The notes below the pieces were generated by a model. The model saw only the letters and a program-made list of their open reading frames with translations, was not told where the DNA came from and did not search any database. The translations under genes were made by a program, and so were the position numbers. From the NCBI GenBank assembly GCA_018895795.1, contig JAHINZ010000165.1:1-7382 (forward strand): 7,382 nt of DNA, given 5' to 3'. Positions 1 to 6,652 of this stretch are shown here, in pieces. The stretch comes from Alphaproteobacteria bacterium. GTDB lineage: Bacteria; Pseudomonadota; Alphaproteobacteria; Caulobacterales; Caulobacteraceae. Position 1 is the first letter of the stretch. Each line of letters opens with the position of its first letter.

Positions 1-1267
1 GGTCCGCGCCGCCCGGCACGCCTTGGCTCAGGGCGATGGGACCGGCGGGGGCGAGGCCGTACCAGCCCGGCGGCGGCGCGCCGGTCTGGCCGCTTAGGGA
101 TGAGCGGGCGAGGATCACCGGCATTTCGCCCATCCATTGGCCGCGCGGCAGGCGCAGGCCGATGGCGCTGGCGTCGGGCGCGGGCGCCAGGCCAGCGATC
201 TCCAGCGCCGCGGCCCGCCGGGTCCCGGGCGCGATGCGCCAGTAGCGGGCGGCCGACCAGGGTTGGGCGTCGCGCTTGCCATAGGCCAGCAGGCCCGCGC
301 CGCTCGGCGACCAGGCCAGCAGTCCGACCGAGAACTCGCAGGCCGGGCAGGGCGACCATCGCGCACCGTCGTCCAGATTGACGACCGCCAGGCGATGGCG
401 GCGATAGGGCTCAGACGATCCGGCCAGGACCGCGGGGTCGGGCTGGATGTCCTCGGCGGCCTCCAGCACGGCGACCCGCGCGCCGTCCGGGGAAACCTGC
501 AGGTCGAAGGCGTCGCCCTCGGCCAGGACCTGGGCCCATCCGTTCGTCGCCTCGATCACCACCAGGCGTCGCGGCGCCGGCGCGTCGTGCTGGCCCAGAT
601 ACCGTCCACTGCCGCTGCGCACCAGACCCACGCCGCCCTGTTCGGTGGCGCGCCATTTGGCCTTGAGCCGGGCCCGGACCTGCCAGTCATAGACCGGCGT
701 GAAGCTCAGGGTCTCGGGATCACTGGTGATGGCGACCAGCTCGCGGTCGGATCGCCACTGCAGGGTGCGTCCAAACAGGTTGGCGGTCGGCGTCAGGCCG
801 GTCCACACGGCCTTGCCCGACGTCAGGTCGACCACGCCCAGCTCCATGGCGTGGCCGCGCACCCGGGTGACCGCCATCCGGTCGCCGGACGGCGCGAAGG
901 GACCCGACAGATAACCGTATTCGGCGGCCTGGGCGAACAGCCGGCGCGGCGGCCCGCCGGTCTTCAGATCGACGATGTCGAGCCGGCTGATCGTCTGGTC
1001 CGAGCGATAGCTGAGATCGAACCGGCGGATCGAGCGGTAGGGACCGGTCGACTGGAGGACCAGCCAGCGCCCCGAAGGCGACAGGGTCACGGGCCCCAGC
1101 GCCTGGCGATCCAGCAGGTCCTCCACGCCATAGGGATGGGCGGCGGCCAGGGCCGGTGTCGGCGCCGGGGTCGGGGCCGGGCCGGGGAGGGACGTCGAGG
1201 CCAAGGTCTGGTCCGCGCCCGCCAGCAGGCAGGCGCAGGCCAGCAGACGCGGCGCGAGCCGTCGCAT
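1..1267 (-). CDS. Lasso peptide isopeptidase, AtxE2-like S9 beta-propeller peptidase (C-terminus off the left edge)
   Basis: An open frame of 422 codons starts at ATG 1267 and reaches the left edge with no stop, so the gene is partial. A Shine-Dalgarno-like CTGGAG lies 6 bases before the ATG. Residues 1-23 look like a signal peptide (Arg-Arg start, hydrophobic LLACACLLAG, probable cleavage after T-L-A), followed by a Pro/Ala linker. From about residue 45 there are repeated propeller blades: LSPSGRWLVLQS, LDIVDLKTG, FAPSGDRMAVTR, LGVVDLTSG, QWRSDRELVAITS, VSPDGARVAVLE. This is the N-terminal propeller of the prolyl-oligopeptidase (S9) fold. The serine hydrolase domain should lie beyond position 1, so no catalytic residue is visible. 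In this family, AtxE2 of Asticcacaulis cleaves the ring isopeptide bond of a threaded lasso peptide. The specific assignment rests on the blade sequence plus position directly after a TonB receptor, FecR and FecI. A general dipeptidyl/acylaminoacyl peptidase remains possible. A CPAC motif sits at residues 307-310. Confidence 0.78.
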   Translation of the reverse strand, partial: MRRLAPRLLACACLLAGADQTLASTSLPGPAPTPAPTPALAAAHPYGVEDLLDRQALGPVTLSPSGRWLVLQSTGPYRSIRRFDLSYRSDQTISRLDIVDLKTGGPPRRLFAQAAEYGYLSGPFAPSGDRMAVTRVRGHAMELGVVDLTSGKAVWTGLTPTANLFGRTLQWRSDRELVAITSDPETLSFTPVYDWQVRARLKAKWRATEQGGVGLVRSGSGRYLGQHDAPAPRRLVVIEATNGWAQVLAEGDAFDLQVSPDGARVAVLEAAEDIQPDPAVLAGSSEPYRRHRLAVVNLDDGARWSPCPACEFSVGLLAWSPSGAGLLAYGKRDAQPWSAARYWRIAPGTRRAAALEIAGLAPAPDASAIGLRLPRGQWMGEMPVILARSSLSGQTGAPPPGWYGLAPAGPIALSQGVPGGAD

Positions 1268-1301
1268 GGGAAACTCCAGTCTTCGAGGAAAGGGGCGCGA
1301 G

Positions 1302-1315
1302 CGGCCTTGCGGCCG
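1302..1315 (-). other. Intercistronic hairpin with GCAA tetraloop
   Basis: Read on the minus strand, CGGCC-GCAA-GGCCG forms a perfect 5-bp stem closed by a GNRA-type loop. It lies in the 57-base spacer between the receptor stop codon (1325-1327) and the peptidase start. It is not followed by a run of T, so it is not a standard Rho-independent terminator. It could moderate expression of the peptidase relative to the receptor or protect an mRNA end; this is inference. Confidence 0.35.
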
Positions 1316-1324
1316 GCGGCGCGG

Positions 1325-4300
1325 CTACCAGGTCTTGATCAGCTGCAGCGTGATCACGCGGCCGAGGGGATCGGCGTTGGCCGGATCGTAGCCGACCCCC
1401 AGCGACGCGTCGTAGAACGGCGGATCGCGGTCGAGCAGGTTTTGGACGTTGAGGGCCAGGGTCAGGCCGCGCCAGGCCGTTCCGGTTGGCGTCAGCCGCA
1501 CGTTCAGATCGGCGGTGGTCCAGGGCTTGATACGCCCGCCGCCCTCGATCCGCAGGTCACCGACCCGATTGACCGACAGGGCGGTGGTCGCCCAGCCATG
1601 GGTCCAGGCGGCCGTGGCGCGCAACCGAAGGTCGGCCGGATCGCCGGCCATGCCGGCCAACTGCACGGCCTGGGCCTGGGGTGTGACCCTGCGCTTGTAG
1701 TCCATCAGCCAGGATAGCGCCCCGCTGAACACGAGAGGGTCGGCGCCGACCTGGGCGGCGTACTGCGCCGACAGGTCCAGCCCCTTGACCTCCACCTGAC
1801 CGGTATTGACCCAGCGCGCGTCGATGATCGCCCCATAGGAGGTCGCGGCAAAGACGCCGTGCGCATAGGAGTTGGGGGCGTCGATCAGGGCCTGGATGGT
1901 GGCCAGGTCCGCGGGGTTGGTCGCCGGCGCGATGAAGGTGCGAAACGGCGCGAACTCGGCCGCCGACAGCACGGTGCGCAGGTTCTCGCGGCCAGGCTGG
2001 CCGATGCGGTTCTCAAACCGGGTCGAGAACAGCGTGCCCGAGGCCTTGAAGTTGGGCCAGGCCGGCGGGGCCAGCTCCAGGGTCACCGCCTTGGAGGTGG
2101 CGGTCTCCGGCTTGAGATCGGCGTTGCCGCCATAGAGCAGCATCGAGATCACCTGGGTCGTCCCGTTGAACAGGATGGTCGGGGCGATCAGCTGACGGTC
2201 GGTGAGCTCGGTCAGGGCCGGGGCCCGGAACGAGGTGCCGTAACTGGCCTTGATCGTCGCCCCGGCCAACGGCGACCAGATCAGGCCGTATTTGGGATCG
2301 GTGCTGTGGACCGGCCCGCCATAGCCCTCGTGGCGCACCGCCGCCGAAAGCTCCAGCCGCCGCAGGCCGGGCCGGGCGTTGGCGGCGCCAAACAGCGGCA
2401 CGCGGATCTCGGCGAAGGCGGCGTCGACCGAGCGCGACGAGCGACGCGAGGTCGATTGCACCGGCGCGTCGCCGAACAGGAAATAGGCCCCGCTGCTCTT
2501 GAGGGTCTCGTGGCGGACCTGGCCGCCGACCGCCAGGCCCACCGGCCCGGCCGGCAGGGTCCACAGCGTCCCGTCGAGCTTGAGATTGACCGAGCGCGTC
2601 TCGTCGCGGGTCTTGGTGTGGTTGAAGCCGTCGAACAGGAAGTCGAGGATGGGCCTGGGATTGGAGCCCTGGCCGATGAACGGGTTGAAATAGCCGTCCC
2701 GCGCGGCGGCGAACGTCGTGGCCGGGTTGTCGAGCGCGAAGCCCGTGGCCTCGTCCAGATGGTCTGATTGCAGCAGGTTGGTGGTCGTCAGGTCCAGCAA
2801 TTCAACGCCGTAGGCCCCATAGGCGTCCAGCCGCCAGCCGGCCGGCAGCCGCGCCAGCGCCCCCAGCGAAAAGCCCAGGGTGTCGGCCGTGCCCGCGTCG
2901 CGCGTGCCGCCGGTCTCTCGCTGGAAGGAATAGTTGAGGGTCTCGGACGTCTGGCCGGTCGGCGAGGCGAAATAGGGATTGTTGGTGTCGACCTGGATGG
3001 CGGCGTTGGCTGGTCCGCCCTGTGAATTGATCCGCCGCTGGTTGGCCCGCGCCTCGCCCGAGACCTCGATCGCCGAGGTCACGTCCTGGCCGAACGCGAC
3101 ATAGAGGCTATCGCGCCGCTGCCGGCCCAGCAGGTCATAGGTCCCTTGCTGGTTCTCGCGATTGATCTGGCCGGGCCGGAAGCTGGCGGATGCCAGGCCC
3201 ACGCCGTTCTGGCCGGGGGGCACGCCGTAGGTCGGCAGGCCATTGACCAGGAGGTTGCCCGGGCTGCCATAGGTCCATCGGTGATCCGTTCCGCCCAGAG
3301 ACCGCAGGTCGGCGTCGCCGGCGAAGACGCGGTCGCGGCCGATCAGCCGGTCGCGCACCGCGTGCTCATAGCTCAGCACAACATGGCCGCTGTCCCAAGT
3401 CTTGCCCAGGGTCTGGCCAAATTGGAACTGGGTGGCCCCGCCTTGCGTCGCCCCGCCGGTCAGCACCCGGGTCTCCGCGCCGTCGAACCGCGTGCGCAGC
3501 ACGATATTGACCACCCCGCCGACCGCGTCCGAGCCGTAGAGCGCCGAGGCCCCGTCCAGCAGCACCTCGACCCGGTCCACCGCGCTCATCGGAATCGACG
3601 AGACGTCCGCGAAATCGCCCTTCAGGCCGGTGCCGGCCAGCCGCCGGCCATTGACCAGCACCAGGGTGGCGTCGGCGCCCAGGCCGCGCAGATTGACCCC
3701 GCTGGCCGCGCTGGCGTTGGTGCCCAGCGGATCGGCGCCGGTCGACAGGGTGTCCTCGCTGGCGGCGCCGCCGAAGTTCTGCGGCAGGGCCGCCAAGGCG
3801 TCGGCGACCGTCGCGCTACCGGCCCGGTCGAGCGCTTCGCGGCTGAGCACCACCACCGGCGAGGCGGTGTCCTTGACACCCCGGATGTGGCTGCCGACGA
3901 CGATTTCCGACAGCTCGACCGGGTCCTCGCTCTGGACGGTCGGCGGCGGGTTCGCCACCGGATCGCCGCTCAGATCGGCCAGCGGGTCCGGCGTCGGACC
4001 TGCGGCAGTGGGACCGGCGGCCGAGGTCGGGACGAGCGCCCCGCGCGCCCGGATCACCAGCACGCTCGCCCCGGCCCACTGGGCTTCCAGCTCGCTGCCG
4101 GCCAGCAGGCGGTCCAGGGCTTGGTCGACGCTCAGGCGGCCTTCGATCGCCGGCGCTTGCCGCCCCTCGACCTGCCGGCTGGAGAAGATGATCTGCACGC
4201 CGCTCTGGCGGGCCAGGGCCAGCAGCGCCGCCCCCAACGGTCCCTGGGGCGTCCGCACGGCCACGACGGGCGCGGCGGCCGTGGGAACCGGCGCGGCCTG

Positions 4301-4375
4301 ACCCGGGCCGGCCAGGGCGGCGCTTAGGGCCAGGACGGAAAGGCCGACGAGGCCCCGATGAAGCGCTGCAACCAT
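1325..4375 (-). CDS. TonB-dependent outer-membrane receptor with STN signalling domain (FecA-type transducer), putative lasso peptide importer
   Basis: This 1016-residue protein starts at ATG 4375, with a GGGGGA 11 bases upstream. Residues 1-27 form a signal peptide (cleavage near GPGQA-A). Residues about 41-110 are an STN (secretin/TonB N-terminal) domain, recognisable by the LGAALLALARQSGVQIIFS helix-strand and the LSVDQALDRLLAGS helix. A Pro/Ala linker follows, then a TonB-box-like VELSEIVVGSHIRG at 153-166. The plug domain spans about 165-295 (VNLRGLGADATLVLVNGRR, DRVEVLLDGASALYGSDAVGG). The rest is a 22-strand-type barrel with late LNVQNLLDRDPPF and a terminal aromatic residue (Trp1016), the outer-membrane insertion signal. 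The STN domain is what lets such receptors signal to a FecR protein, and fecR and fecI are the two genes immediately upstream. The substrate cannot be read from the sequence. The neighbouring isopeptidase points to a lasso peptide; a siderophore or other ligand is the alternative. Confidence 0.93.
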   Translation of the reverse strand: MVAALHRGLVGLSVLALSAALAGPGQAAPVPTAAAPVVAVRTPQGPLGAALLALARQSGVQIIFSSRQVEGRQAPAIEGRLSVDQALDRLLAGSELEAQWAGASVLVIRARGALVPTSAAGPTAAGPTPDPLADLSGDPVANPPPTVQSEDPVELSEIVVGSHIRGVKDTASPVVVLSREALDRAGSATVADALAALPQNFGGAASEDTLSTGADPLGTNASAASGVNLRGLGADATLVLVNGRRLAGTGLKGDFADVSSIPMSAVDRVEVLLDGASALYGSDAVGGVVNIVLRTRFDGAETRVLTGGATQGGATQFQFGQTLGKTWDSGHVVLSYEHAVRDRLIGRDRVFAGDADLRSLGGTDHRWTYGSPGNLLVNGLPTYGVPPGQNGVGLASASFRPGQINRENQQGTYDLLGRQRRDSLYVAFGQDVTSAIEVSGEARANQRRINSQGGPANAAIQVDTNNPYFASPTGQTSETLNYSFQRETGGTRDAGTADTLGFSLGALARLPAGWRLDAYGAYGVELLDLTTTNLLQSDHLDEATGFALDNPATTFAAARDGYFNPFIGQGSNPRPILDFLFDGFNHTKTRDETRSVNLKLDGTLWTLPAGPVGLAVGGQVRHETLKSSGAYFLFGDAPVQSTSRRSSRSVDAAFAEIRVPLFGAANARPGLRRLELSAAVRHEGYGGPVHSTDPKYGLIWSPLAGATIKASYGTSFRAPALTELTDRQLIAPTILFNGTTQVISMLLYGGNADLKPETATSKAVTLELAPPAWPNFKASGTLFSTRFENRIGQPGRENLRTVLSAAEFAPFRTFIAPATNPADLATIQALIDAPNSYAHGVFAATSYGAIIDARWVNTGQVEVKGLDLSAQYAAQVGADPLVFSGALSWLMDYKRRVTPQAQAVQLAGMAGDPADLRLRATAAWTHGWATTALSVNRVGDLRIEGGGRIKPWTTADLNVRLTPTGTAWRGLTLALNVQNLLDRDPPFYDASLGVGYDPANADPLGRVITLQLIKTW

Positions 4376-4481
4376 AACGACGATAATCCCCCAAGGGCGC
4401 GCCTGGTTCGCCGTCCTGGCGAACGCCTGCTTGATGGGCGCCTAGAGTGGAGACCCGCGAAGGGCCGGCTGACCTTACCCG

Positions 4482-4503
4482 CCTGTGAAAAAAATATGAC
4501 AGG
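4482..4503 (-). promoter_or_regulatory. Candidate ECF-sigma promoter/regulatory site of the receptor gene
   Basis: The 233-base gap between fecR and the receptor gene (4376-4608) has no credible gene. Its one striking feature is an AT-rich block in otherwise very GC-rich DNA. Read on the minus strand it is CCTGT-N12-ACAGG, with seven T in the middle, followed by CGGGTAAGG. It ends about 105 bases before the receptor ATG. A long non-coding gap with such a block inside an otherwise tightly packed set of genes is where the sigma factor encoded next door would be expected to act. The -35 and -10 elements cannot be assigned with certainty. The T-run lies in the loop rather than after the stem, which argues against a terminator of fecR. 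Confidence 0.4.
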
Positions 4504-4608
4504 GGTCGCCGAACCTCGATGTCGCGGCTTGGGTCGGCGCGGTCGCTGCCCGGTGTTGAGACGCGGCCAGGCGCGGCCGGGGGGCGATGCGGGGCGCCGG
4601 CCTTTGCC

Positions 4609-5643
4609 TCAGGACTTGGGCGCGACCGGACGATCCACGCCCGTCAGTTCGATCGTCCCGTCGGGGCGGGCGGTGCTTTGCAGGTCCAGGAGCTTGCTGA
4701 CGCCGTTGACGAAGGCGGTGGTGTCGCCGGCGTTGAAGATCGCGCTGACGCGCTCGTCGGCCGGCGCGCCCGGACCGAGCACCACCTTCCTGCGGCTGTA
4801 GCGGTTGGCCTCGATCACGGCCTGGGCCAGCGGCGTGTCCTGGAAGGTCAGCCGCCCGTCCGTCCAACCGGTGGCGGCGGCGACGTCGATGGCGACGGGA
4901 CGGGCAGGGGCCTTGCCGCCGAGATCAAGGCGAGTGCCGGCCCGCATCATTGTCGCGGCCGGCGCGTGGGCCTGGGTCACCGACACCTGGCCCTCGGCCA
5001 GGATCACCCGCACCGCCGTCCCGGTCCTGTAGACCTCGAACCGCGTGCCGACCGCCCGCACGGCGGTGTCGCCGGCCGTGACGATGAACGGGCGCGCCGT
5101 ATCATGCGCCACGGCGAACAAGGCCTGGCCCCTGTCCAGGGTGATGGCGCGCCGCTCGCGCGACAGCCGCACGCGCACCTGGCTGTCGGTGTTCAGCTCG
5201 ATCGTCGAGCCGTCGGCCAGGGCCACCACCCGCCGCTCGCCCACCGTCGTGCGGTAGGTCTGGCCGAAGGGTTGGGTGGTGAGCAGGGCGCCGGCCAGCA
5301 CGGCGGCGGCCGCCAGGCCCAGACCCGTGATCCAGGGACCGGGGCGGCGCGTGAGCAGGGCCAGGGCGCCGCCGCGCCGCCGTCGGCGCGCCTGAAGATC
5401 TTGGCCGATGGCCTGGATGCGCGGATCGCCCGCGACCTCGCGCACGCCCTGAGCCAGGGTTTCGATATGGCTATAGGCCGCGTCGTTGAGGCTGTCGGCG
5501 CGCCAGGCGAAGAACGCCGTCACCTCGCGATGCGTCACCTTGCCGTGCATCTTGGCGTACCAGGTCGCGGCTTCGTCGCGCGCCCGCTTGCGCTGCGCGG
5601 CCGTGGGGCCTGTGGTTCTCGATGACGTCTGGTGATCGCTCAT
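4609..5643 (-). CDS. FecR-type anti-sigma regulator / signal transducer
   Basis: This 344-residue protein starts at ATG 5643. AGGCGGA (5652-5658) lies 8 bases upstream and overlaps the stop codon of the sigma factor gene, suggesting translational coupling. Residues about 21-65 form the cytoplasmic DUF4880-like sigma-binding region (ATWYAKMHG, FFAWRADSLNDAAYSHIE). An Arg-rich stretch at 86-100 precedes one membrane helix at about 103-122. The periplasmic part holds the FecR domain at about 130-225 (TTVGERRVVALADGSTIELN, ITLDRGQALFAV, AVGTRFEVY, VILAEGQVSV). A C-terminal region with the family signature TGWTDGRLTFQDTPLAQAV then NRY runs from about 258 to 335. It should sit in the inner membrane, sense the STN domain of the receptor encoded next, and pass the signal to the sigma factor encoded just before it. 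Length is slightly above that of FecR of E. coli, and no damage is visible. Confidence 0.93.
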   Translation of the reverse strand: MSDHQTSSRTTGPTAAQRKRARDEAATWYAKMHGKVTHREVTAFFAWRADSLNDAAYSHIETLAQGVREVAGDPRIQAIGQDLQARRRRRGGALALLTRRPGPWITGLGLAAAAVLAGALLTTQPFGQTYRTTVGERRVVALADGSTIELNTDSQVRVRLSRERRAITLDRGQALFAVAHDTARPFIVTAGDTAVRAVGTRFEVYRTGTAVRVILAEGQVSVTQAHAPAATMMRAGTRLDLGGKAPARPVAIDVAAATGWTDGRLTFQDTPLAQAVIEANRYSRRKVVLGPGAPADERVSAIFNAGDTTAFVNGVSKLLDLQSTARPDGTIELTGVDRPVAPKS

Positions 5644-5656
5644 GGGCGTGGTCCGC

Positions 5657-6193
5657 CTAGCTGGCGATGAAGTCGGCGCATTGGGCGACAGCCTGTCTCA
5701 TCCGCTTTTCCACCGCTCCCAGCGAGATCCCCAGCAGCGCCGTGATCTCCGCATAGGTCTTTTGCTCGACATGGGTCAGGTAGAAAACATCGCGCAACTT
5801 GGGCGGTAAGGCGAGCAACATCTGTTCAAAAATCACCGCCGCGTCCTGGTCGCCGTCCGCGCTGCGTCGATCGAAGGTCCAGTCCTGCGGATCGGTGGGC
5901 GCCTCGCGCGCCGCCTTGCGACGATGGTTGGACGCCAGGTTCAGGGCGATGCGCATCAGCATCGACTTGGGACGACGGATCGGCGCGGGCGGCACATAGC
6001 CGCGGACCCGCAGCCAGGTGTCCTGGGCGATGTCGTCGGCGGCGTCTGAGCCATAGCGCCGCGTCAGCGCCGCCGTCAGCCAGGCGCGGTGGCGCAGGTA
6101 TTCGTCGGCCAGGGGCGGCTGGGCCACCGGTGGCGGGGAGGGGGGCGGGGCGTCGTCGTCGGGGGCGACGCGTTGAACGTTGAGCGGAGGCAT
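5657..6193 (-). CDS. FecI-type ECF RNA polymerase sigma factor
   Basis: This 178-residue protein starts at ATG 6193. The Shine-Dalgarno region is weak, the best match being GGTGAG 11 bases upstream. Region 2 lies at about residues 30-95 (EYLRHRAWLTAALTRRYGS, then DDIAQDTWLRV and the helix MLMRIALNLASNHRR). Region 4 lies at about 125-175 (ALPPKLRDVFYLTHVEQKTYAEI, ALLGISLGAVEKRMRQAV), with the -35-binding helix-turn-helix. This fits the iron-citrate FecI group of ECF factors, usually paired with FecR. Residues 1-28 are an unusual acidic and proline-rich extension (DDDAPPPSPPP), so a start further in, such as the GTG at codon 23, is possible. It is the first gene of the minus-strand group. Its upstream region is shared with the divergent XRE regulator gene and contains that regulator's palindrome, 57 bases from this start. 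Confidence 0.93.
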   Translation of the reverse strand: MPPLNVQRVAPDDDAPPPSPPPVAQPPLADEYLRHRAWLTAALTRRYGSDAADDIAQDTWLRVRGYVPPAPIRRPKSMLMRIALNLASNHRRKAAREAPTDPQDWTFDRRSADGDQDAAVIFEQMLLALPPKLRDVFYLTHVEQKTYAEITALLGISLGAVEKRMRQAVAQCADFIAS

Positions 6194-6250
6194 CTTGCGA
6201 GCATCTCACCGGCGATGGCGGCAGCGAGATTCCGTCTGTGAGAGCGAAAA

Positions 6251-6269
6251 TACACACTACCAGTGTGTA
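6251..6269. promoter_or_regulatory. Operator palindrome 1 (TACACACT-N3-AGTGTGTA)
   Basis: A perfect 8-bp inverted repeat with a 3-base centre (ACC) lies in the 108-base spacer between the divergent sigma factor and XRE genes. It is preceded by AAAA and followed by GAGAT, and these flanks recur at the second site. The core ACT-N3-AGT resembles the C-box of restriction-modification controller proteins (GACT-N3-AGTC). It is 32 bases before the GTG of the first XRE gene and 57 bases from the sigma factor ATG, so it could act on both directions of transcription. Binding by the XRE proteins is inference from position and duplication. Confidence 0.75.
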
Positions 6270-6301
6270 GAGATTGCGTCGCCTGCGGGCAACTGTCCAG
6301 C

Positions 6302-6523
6302 GTGGTCGCACCGGAAGATCTTAGGGCCTTGGGACGGTGTATTCGCCGTGAACGTAAGGGCAGGCGACTCAGCCAGGAGACGTTGGCTGAGGTCGCCAAT
6401 TTGCACCGCAACTACATTGGAAGGATTGAGCGAGGCGAGTGTAATGCGTCGGTAGCCGTTGTAATTTCTGTAGCCAGAGCACTGGCCGTCAAGCCTGCGA
6501 AACTGTTTGCGGAAATTATGTAA
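6302..6523 (+). CDS. Small XRE/Cro-type transcriptional regulator, controller-protein-like (copy 1)
   Basis: This is a 73-residue protein that is almost entirely one helix-turn-helix domain: LRALGRCIRRERKGRRLSQ (helix 1), ETLAEVANLHRNYIGRIERG (helices 2-3, the DNA-reading part with HRNYIG and ERGE), then VVISVARALAVKPAKLF. Size and layout match C proteins of restriction-modification systems and other single-domain XRE autoregulators. The frame stays open back to a GTG at 6263, but that codon lies inside the operator palindrome. It would also add a Cys-rich leader absent from the paralogue. The GTG at 6302 has the same spacing to Asp-Leu as the GTG of copy 2, so it is chosen. No clear Shine-Dalgarno is seen; the transcript could be leaderless. 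Base composition is clearly lower in GC than the genes to the left, suggesting transfer. The target is probably its own operator and perhaps the divergent sigma factor gene. Confidence 0.85.
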   Translation: MVAPEDLRALGRCIRRERKGRRLSQETLAEVANLHRNYIGRIERGECNASVAVVISVARALAVKPAKLFAEIM

Positions 6524-6599
6524 TGGGATTGATGCGGGATTTTTCTACTCCGATAGCTCGCTGAAAATTTCATCTAAAATGACGCGCCAACGCCCAAAA

Positions 6600-6618
6600 T
6601 ACACACTGACAGTATGTA
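6600..6618. promoter_or_regulatory. Operator palindrome 2 (TACACACT-N3-AGTATGTA)
   Basis: This is a near copy of the first operator, with one mismatch in the right arm and a different centre (GAC). The surrounding AAAA before and GAGAT after are identical to the first site, so the shared block is longer than the palindrome. It lies 34 bases before the GTG of the second XRE gene, almost the same spacing as at copy 1. The 76 bases before it, after the stop of copy 1, are AT-rich for this window and show no terminator. This indicates that copy 2 has its own promoter rather than only reading through from copy 1. Confidence 0.75.
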
Positions 6619-6652
6619 GAGATGGGTAGGCGAATTGGCGCACCTGATAGGT

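Noticed and set aside
137..1717. Long plus-strand open frame of 526 codons
   Set aside because: It runs antisense through the start of the peptidase and the end of the receptor gene, has low-complexity Gly/Arg/Gln-rich content and no domain. It is a shadow of the high-GC genes on the other strand.
1859..2767. Plus-strand open frame of 302 codons
   Set aside because: It is antisense to the receptor barrel, with repetitive Gly/Arg/Gln composition typical of a mirror frame.
3146..4327. Long plus-strand open frame of 393 codons
   Set aside because: It is antisense to the receptor's STN, plug and early barrel region, which has clear protein motifs; the plus frame has none.
4482..4503. Inverted repeat with T-run as a Rho-independent terminator of fecR
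   Set aside because: The T-run is inside the loop rather than after the stem, and the stem is only 5 bp.
6076..6411. Minus-strand open frame across the sigma factor start and XRE copy 1
   Set aside because: It overlaps two genes with recognisable domains and contains both regulatory palindrome and spacer; no motif of its own.
6524..6599. Terminator or small gene between the two XRE genes
   Set aside because: AT-rich but without a proper stem followed by T, and no open frame with a start and ribosome site.
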